Assembly: GCF_019393635.1 (NCBI RefSeq)
Contig: NC_057861.1
Location: 55,751,532 to 55,815,531 of the forward strand
Reading direction: 5' to 3'
Length of the DNA: 64,000 bases
From: Dromiciops gliroides
Taxonomy: Eukaryota; Chordata; Mammalia; Microbiotheria; Microbiotheriidae
In this document: piece after piece, positions 58,675-64,000 of the stretch
Numbering within the stretch: position 1 is the stretch's first letter
How the letters are laid out: every line of letters starts with the position of its first letter
Program-made: the position numbers and the translations under genes
Notes under the pieces: generated by a model
Told to the model about the DNA's origin: nothing
The model's input: the letters and a program-made list of their open reading frames with translations, nothing else
Databases searched by the model: none

Positions 58675-59349
58675 TTTGAGGGCCAGCAATGCAAAACCAC
58701 CCAATAAATCCACGAAGGTTTTAGTCTTCCATGATTTGGGGCTAACGTGTTAACAAACAGCAAATAAAAATAAGGCACACGTTAACTGAGATCTCACCAA
58801 GACTTTCACAACGGCAGTTTGTTCATTGTCTCAACATAAAATCCTGGCTCTGGTTAGTCTGGAAATGAAATGACCCTTTTTGTTTTTTAAAAAAAAAGGG
58901 GGTGGTGGTGGTGGTGTGTGTGTGTGTGTATGTGTAAGGTAGGAAAGAACACTTATTTACAGTTTCCAGCTCAAAGGTCTGAGGAGAGGAATGTTTAGGC
59001 CAAGCTGCTTTTCGGGTGCATGAACGAATTTAGGTATTCCCACCGTCCCACCCCCCACCCCTCCACCTCCTACAACAAGAACTTTTAATCAGTTATTCCT
59101 AACCCCAACCTCCGTACCCCGGGAAGAGGGGGCCTCCCACTTGAACAATTTCTCTGGCTTCCTTCAACTAGTTAACACAAAGCAGCCTCGAGTCATTCCC
59201 CCCTCTCTGGGCCTGTTTTCTCGTCTGCAAAATGAGGGGGCCGGATCCGTTGGGATGTTCCCGCCGACATACCACCACCACCCCCTCCCCCGCTCCCGCC
59301 TGGGCCTCAGTTTCCCCATTTGTAGGAAGAAGTTACACGAGATGCCCAG

Positions 59350-60020
59350 AGGGGAAGGAAGGGGCCGCCCTCGGCCTCTCCTTCAGCCCAGAGCGGGGGA
59401 CCACGTAGGCCAGCCTGACTCCTCGAGCCTCTTACCGCGGTGGGCTCCCCGGCACCGGGCTGAGGGGCCAGGCCGAGCCGCAACCAGGGCTTCCTCCACT
59501 CCCCGGGCCTCCCACAAACGCGGGGGACCCCAGGGCGCATGTGCGCGGGAAGGCGCAGGGGCGGGGCCCGGCGAGGAGCTAGGCCTGGAAGGGGCAGGGC
59601 CAGAGAGGGGCGAGGCCAGGGGAGAGGCGGGGCTGCGAAAGAGCGAAGCTCGCGGTCACGCTCCCCCCCACTCCCCTCCCCCCAATCGCCCGCAAACTCA
59701 GGTCTATCCCCGTCCCCTTCCCCCCCTACCCCCCCGACCCTGTCACTACCCAGACAACTGTAGGGGGGAAAGAGTCGCCCTCTCCTTACGGGAGTGTCAC
59801 AGACGGTGCTGGGGGTTAGGGAAGTCACCGAGGTTCTCAATGAGACGCCATAACACCCGCCCCACCCCCAACCTGAGAGAGGTTGAGGGTCCCGGGAATC
59901 TGCGCGCCCCCGCTCACCCGGGCACGCGTACGCGCTCACCCGCCGTTTGTGCCACTTGCAAGCGGCGGCGGGGTCGAACTGCCCCCTCCCGCCCGCCCCG
60001 CCCTCTAGGTTTCCCGCCAG
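59350..60020 (-). promoter_or_regulatory. CpG island, likely PWWP3A promoter and non-coding exon 1
   Basis: This is a CpG-dense region about 1.1-1.7 kb upstream of the first coding exon of PWWP3A, with GGGCGGGG-type Sp1 sites near 59560-59640. The 5' UTR exon should begin here, but its ends cannot be read with confidence. The 425-codon frame across 59141-60418 (+) and the 247-codon frame on - follow from GC richness and have no domain-like sequence. Confidence 0.7.
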
Positions 60021-60049
60021 CCTCGAAGTGGAGCTGGAGGCAGCCACCA

Positions 60050-60360
60050 CCCTTCCCCCACCCCTCGTTTCCCTCCTCCCTCCTTTTGCCTCACAGTCTG
60101 TCTTTCCCTTTCTTATTCTTTCGCCTCTTTACCCCCTCCCTTTACTGTTCTCTTCTCTCTCCCTCTCTATTCTTTCTCACCTCTTCTTACCTGCTCCTCC
60201 TCCTCCTCCTCCCCTCCTCTTCCCAACCTCCCCTCTTTCCTTCCTGCCTCCCCTCTCCCCCTTCACCCTCCTTTTCTTTCTCCTTTCCTCACCTTTGCCC
60301 TTCCTTCCCTCGCTCCCCCATTCCCTCCTCTTCCCTAAACTCCCCTTCTTCACTTAGGGA
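60050..60360 (+). repeat. Pyrimidine-rich (C/T) tract upstream of PWWP3A
   Basis: This is about 300 bases of almost only C and T on the + strand (purine-rich on the PWWP3A strand), directly upstream of the CpG island. Units such as TCCTCC and CCTTCC recur irregularly. Confidence 0.8.
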
Positions 60361-61639
60361 GGATGGGGCGGGGAACCTGGGTTACGGGACCTCACCCCTT
60401 CTCCTTCCTGGCAACTAGGGGGGAGGGGAAGCTCTCGATCAACTCTGTTCTCCTGCTTCGTTTTGCGGAGCCCCTCTTTTCACCTCCCTCCCCCTTTCCT
60501 CCCTCTCTCTGTCTCTGTCTCTGTATCTCCCCTTTCTCTGTTAGTAAATGTTATGAACCGCAGCTAGTTGACCAGCTTGGCCTCCTTTTCTCCTATATCC
60601 CTAGAGCCCCCGTCCTCCTGAAGGATACAGCAAGTCCCCAGGCCCTTTTGCAACTTGAATTCTTTGCTAGATTTATAAGAAATATTTATCACCTCAATCT
60701 CAGCCAGTTCAGACCTTTCAAGAAGTCCTTAGCCTACATGGCCCCCTCCCCCCTCCCCTCTAGCTAGGTAGTCCAGGGAAGAGGTATTGGGATTTGGGAC
60801 CACTCAAGGCTATCTTTGGAATTTAAAAGTAATCTTGTTGCCGTGAAAAAAAGAATCATTGTCAATAACAAAAGCCCAGCAGCTATTTTATAATGACTTT
60901 ACTCATCCCCCTCCCCTGAAAGATCATCATAGAATTTAGAGCTAGAAGGGACTTTTTAAAAGCCTTCATTTTACAGATGGGAAACTGATGGTCAGAAAGA
61001 TGGAGGAACACAGCCAATCATTGTCAGAATTGGGATTCAAGACAAAGTCCCCCCACCCTAAATCCAGAGCTCCTTCCAATTATAACTGCAAAAATGCGAT
61101 CAAAGATCTTCACATTCAAATCTGAAGCAGTTAATGTGGAACCTGAACTTGAGCTTTTGAGAAGGGAAGTCAAAATGGTAACAGCCAAGTTTAGAATCCT
61201 GCTATTCTGACTTGCCCGTCCAAATTATTTAACCTCAGGCACCTCAATTTCCTCATCGATGAATGAGGGAGTTAAATTAGATGGCTCGTAAGATGCCTTC
61301 TGCTTTAAAATCCTATGATCATAGGCTGCTGTGTCCAAGACTCACTTTGCTAATTCAGCTACTCTCAGCTCCTGCTGAATGCACAATTCACTAGAGGCGA
61401 GAGAACTAGGCTGGGAAACAAGAGACCTCCATTCCTCTGTTCTGACCCAAGATCACACAGTAAGTAGAGTGTGAATTTGAACCCAGGACTTTTGATTCCA
61501 AGCTCTTTCCACTATTCACAGATGATTGTTGCAGCTAGATTAACATTCAGTAGCAGCCTTGAAGCTTTAGCAAGATGCAGTTTGGAGATGGTACCCTAGA
61601 ATCCAATCTTCTTACTATGTTCTGTATAGCGTCCACTAT

Positions 61640-62230
61640 GCTCTGCCCTCTGTCAGGCCTCAAATGAAGTATTTTGTTCCGTTCTGGGTACCACAGTTTA
61701 AAAAAGGACAAATAAGACAATTCTGTATATGAAAAAAAAAGGACAAATAAGACAATTCTGTATATGAGAAAAAACAAGATAAGGTGGAGAGTGTCCAGAG
61801 GGATGAGAAAGACCCGGAAAGATGTGGGGAAAGGCCTTGACTTCTTATCTTATGAGGATTTGTTTAAAGAACTGGGGACGTTTAGCACCCAGAAGAGAAG
61901 ACTTGGTATCTGTCTTTAAGCATTTGAAAGGCTGTCTTGTGGAGAAGGGATTAGGTTTGTTCAATTTGGCCCTAGAGGTCAGAATCAAGAGGAATCTGTG
62001 AAAGCAGTGAAGAGGTCAATTTAGGCTTGAGATCAGGAAAAAACTCTCTACCACTTGGAGAATAGGCCGCCTCCTGAGGTGATGGCTTCTCCCTCCTTGG
62101 AGGTCTGCAAACAGAGGACGGATGGCTGACCACTCGTCGGGTATGTTAACAGCGGGGATTCCTTCGATGAATAGCTTGAACTGTATAGTTGCTGAGGACC
62201 CTTTCAACTCTCAAATTCTATAATTCTGTT
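61640..62230 (+). mobile_element. LINE L3 (CR1-like) 3' end
   Basis: GTTCCGTTCTGGGTACCACA, GAAGAGAAGACTTGGTATC, TTGAAAGGCTGTCTTGTGGA, CTTGGAGGTCTGCAAACAGA and CTTTCAACTCTCAAATTCTA follow the L3/CR1 3' region in order. A 35-bp stretch is tandemly doubled at 61698-61767. Confidence 0.85.
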
Positions 62231-63524
62231 TTAGAGATGAGGAAACTCAGGCCCAGAAAGGGGAAAGGTCTTGCCCACTATTCAACCCCTTTCCGGTTTT
62301 CTGGAATGGGGTGTCATCGCTGGGGGCTATTTTCGACATTCTCTTATGCCTAATTCTCATTTTTCCCTGCACCCTGATAGTTGAGTTATCACCTTTTCCC
62401 TTGCTTTCGAATTTTGTCTGGTGAACGTAGATGCTAAAACCACCAGGCAGGGTTGTATCTTAATTTTACATTTGTACAACACCTAGTACATTACTGGCTG
62501 TCTGAACCTGTTAAATCAGTTGGTTAGAACATGTTGCTAACAAGGCCAAGGTGAGGTCAAGGTTTCAGGTTGCATCCTCTTGTGGCCTAATTAGGGACTC
62601 CAGTGCAATGAAATACTGGTCCAGGTTCCATTTGGAGAATATTTTGATGTTCCAATTTCAATCATTTTGGAAGATACAGTTTCAGTGCGCAGTTCTTCAT
62701 CTAACAGTATCTTTAAGCACCTTTTGCAAAACAAAACAAGCCTTCAGTTTGGCTCATGGTGCAGCAAAGTAAAATAAAAGGAAGGGGATAAAAATAAATA
62801 ATGTAGGAAACCCTTTCTATTTCCGACTTCATTTTCAGACATTCTTCTGCTCACTTCACTAACACTCTCCTCCCCCCATCTCCCTCGGTCACTTACTTTT
62901 CTACATGCCTAGAACAAGATACATCTTTGTTCCTTTTCTAAGCTCATCATGTCGTACCATCTACAGATGGCACCTTGACATACATAGAGCAATTCCTAAG
63001 TGGAATGGATAGAAAGGAACAAAAAACTTTTGTTGTACATGCCCTCATTTCAGCCTCAATGATAGTTAATTATCTAAGTTCCTTTTTACTACCACCTATA
63101 GTTCTCTTTCATTAACAATATTTTAGGCATGAGGGAGTCACTTACTAATTTGACTTTGAGTCTTTTTCTCTAAAGAGGTACCAGGTAGCAGAAACTTCAA
63201 AGACAGAGGGAGTGTTTTTGAAAATACATGTTCTGTTGTGTCACTAGATTTTTGGAGAAACAGAAATGAATTATAGTGTCAAGTCTGAGTAATTTTAATT
63301 ACAGCAGAATGAGGGTTTTAGGCTTTTTTGTTTCAGCGTGTTTTTAGAGGGCTTGACATTACTGCAGATGGTGATGGGTAGACTAGATATTACTGTCCTG
63401 AAGGACCATAGGAAACTGCTTTCCTGAAGCCTCGATGACCTTCAGGAAGAACAATAGAGAAAAGTTTGCTTAAATTGTAAACAATTATTTTAAAATATTT
63501 TACCCTTTTCTTGGAATATTTCAA

Positions 63525-63725
63525 ATACCCCTTGCACAACTTATCTACTGAAATTCACTACCTCAACACTAATTTCCGAATTTTGTATCCTTTCAATAAG
63601 CCTCATTCCTGGAACACTCACCTCTAGCGCCATCTTCTGAGGCTTTTCTGATCCCCATAGCTGCTAATGCTGTACCCTCCAAGGTTACCTTGTATAAGCT
63701 TTGCATCTCTCCATGTATCAATCAA
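63525..63725 (+). mobile_element. LINE L2 remnant
   Basis: CATTCCTGGAACACTCACCT, TTCTGAGGCTTTTCTGATCC. L2 pattern, forward. Confidence 0.5.
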
Positions 63726-63822
63726 TCAACAAAAATCAATCAACAATCCCTACTTGAATAGACTTTCCATTTTAATTGGGAGGGAATAAGCATTTATTTT
63801 ATTTTTTAATTAATTAATTTAT

Positions 63823-63935
63823 TTTTTGTGGGGTCACACAGCTAGTAAGTGTCAAGTGTCTGAGGCTGGATTTGAACTCAGGTCCTCCTGAATCCAGGGC
63901 CAGTGCTTTATCCACTGTGCCACCTAGCCGCCCCC
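63823..63935 (-). mobile_element. WSINE1-like SINE, internally shortened
   Basis: Reverse copy lacking about 25 bases next to the tail (goes from GTGGGG straight to TCACACAGCTAG). Flanked by AATAAGCATTTATT on both sides, so it was inserted in a CAATAAGCATTTATTAAGC repeat. Confidence 0.9.
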
Positions 63936-64000
63936 AAATAAGCATTTATTAAGCTCCTGTGTGATGTTCCAGGTACTGTTATTATTAATAATAATGATAA

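Larger units (their letters stand above)
60370..63822. other. Intergenic region right of PWWP3A
   Basis: No gene is seen. Contents: MIR-like pieces (60930-61080, 61190-61320, 61400-61520), an L3 fragment (61640-62230), unassigned AT-rich DNA (62300-63500) and an L2 remnant (63525-63725). Short frames here lack any recognisable protein similarity. Confidence 0.6.

Noticed and set aside
59141-60418. 425-codon open frame on + and a 247-codon frame on - at the same place
   Set aside because: Low-complexity Arg/Pro/Gly then Leu/Ser/Pro composition follows from the CpG island and the pyrimidine tract. No domain, and the region is the expected PWWP3A promoter.

Overview
This is nuclear DNA from a marsupial, most likely an Australian-type lineage. 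Three things point there. About 35 copies of one short SINE beginning GGGGCAGCTAGGTGG (the wallaby/marsupial WSINE1-like family) are scattered on both strands. Older CORE/MIR-type SINEs are present, some with RTE (BovB-like) tails, along with L2, L3/CR1, RTE and L1 debris. The genes are vertebrate and split by introns. Species cannot be fixed from the sequence alone.

The window matches part of the human 19p13.3 gene neighbourhood. From left to right: (1) the last coding exon of GAMT on the + strand (1676-1816), convergent with NDUFS7; (2) complete NDUFS7 on the - strand (7827-24189), eight coding exons, 215 aa, with all four N2 iron-sulfur cysteines; its start lies in a CpG island at about 23.7-24.5 kb; (3) two Pol III genes just upstream of that island, tRNA-Asn(GTT) on - (24670-24743) and tRNA-Phe(GAA) on + (25192-25264); (4) a block of about 6 kb free of young SINEs; (5) all coding exons of PWWP3A (MUM1/EXPAND1) on the - strand (29542-58339), 13 coding exons, 735-736 aa, with a CpG island at 59.35-60.02 kb that is the likely promoter; (6) intergenic DNA with L3 and L2 remnants to the end. 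Exon joins were worked out by eye: splice dinucleotides, reading phase and similarity to the human proteins as I remember them all agree.

The genes are not an operon and are related only by neighbourhood. GAMT makes creatine in the cytosol, NDUFS7 is a core subunit of mitochondrial complex I, PWWP3A is a chromatin and DNA-repair reader, and the tRNAs serve translation. NDUFS7 and PWWP3A are head-to-tail on the - strand.

I found no new gene system. The observations most worth a second look are structural: a near-perfect SINE inverted repeat at 5443-5771 whose flanks suggest fold-back duplication; a run of two SINEs with three copies of one target site (9526-9874); an apparent 450-bp intronic duplication with a SINE at the same place in both copies (17.2 and 22.8 kb); a 142-base pure purine run (19382-19523); and a weak second PWWP-like motif at the N terminus of PWWP3A.
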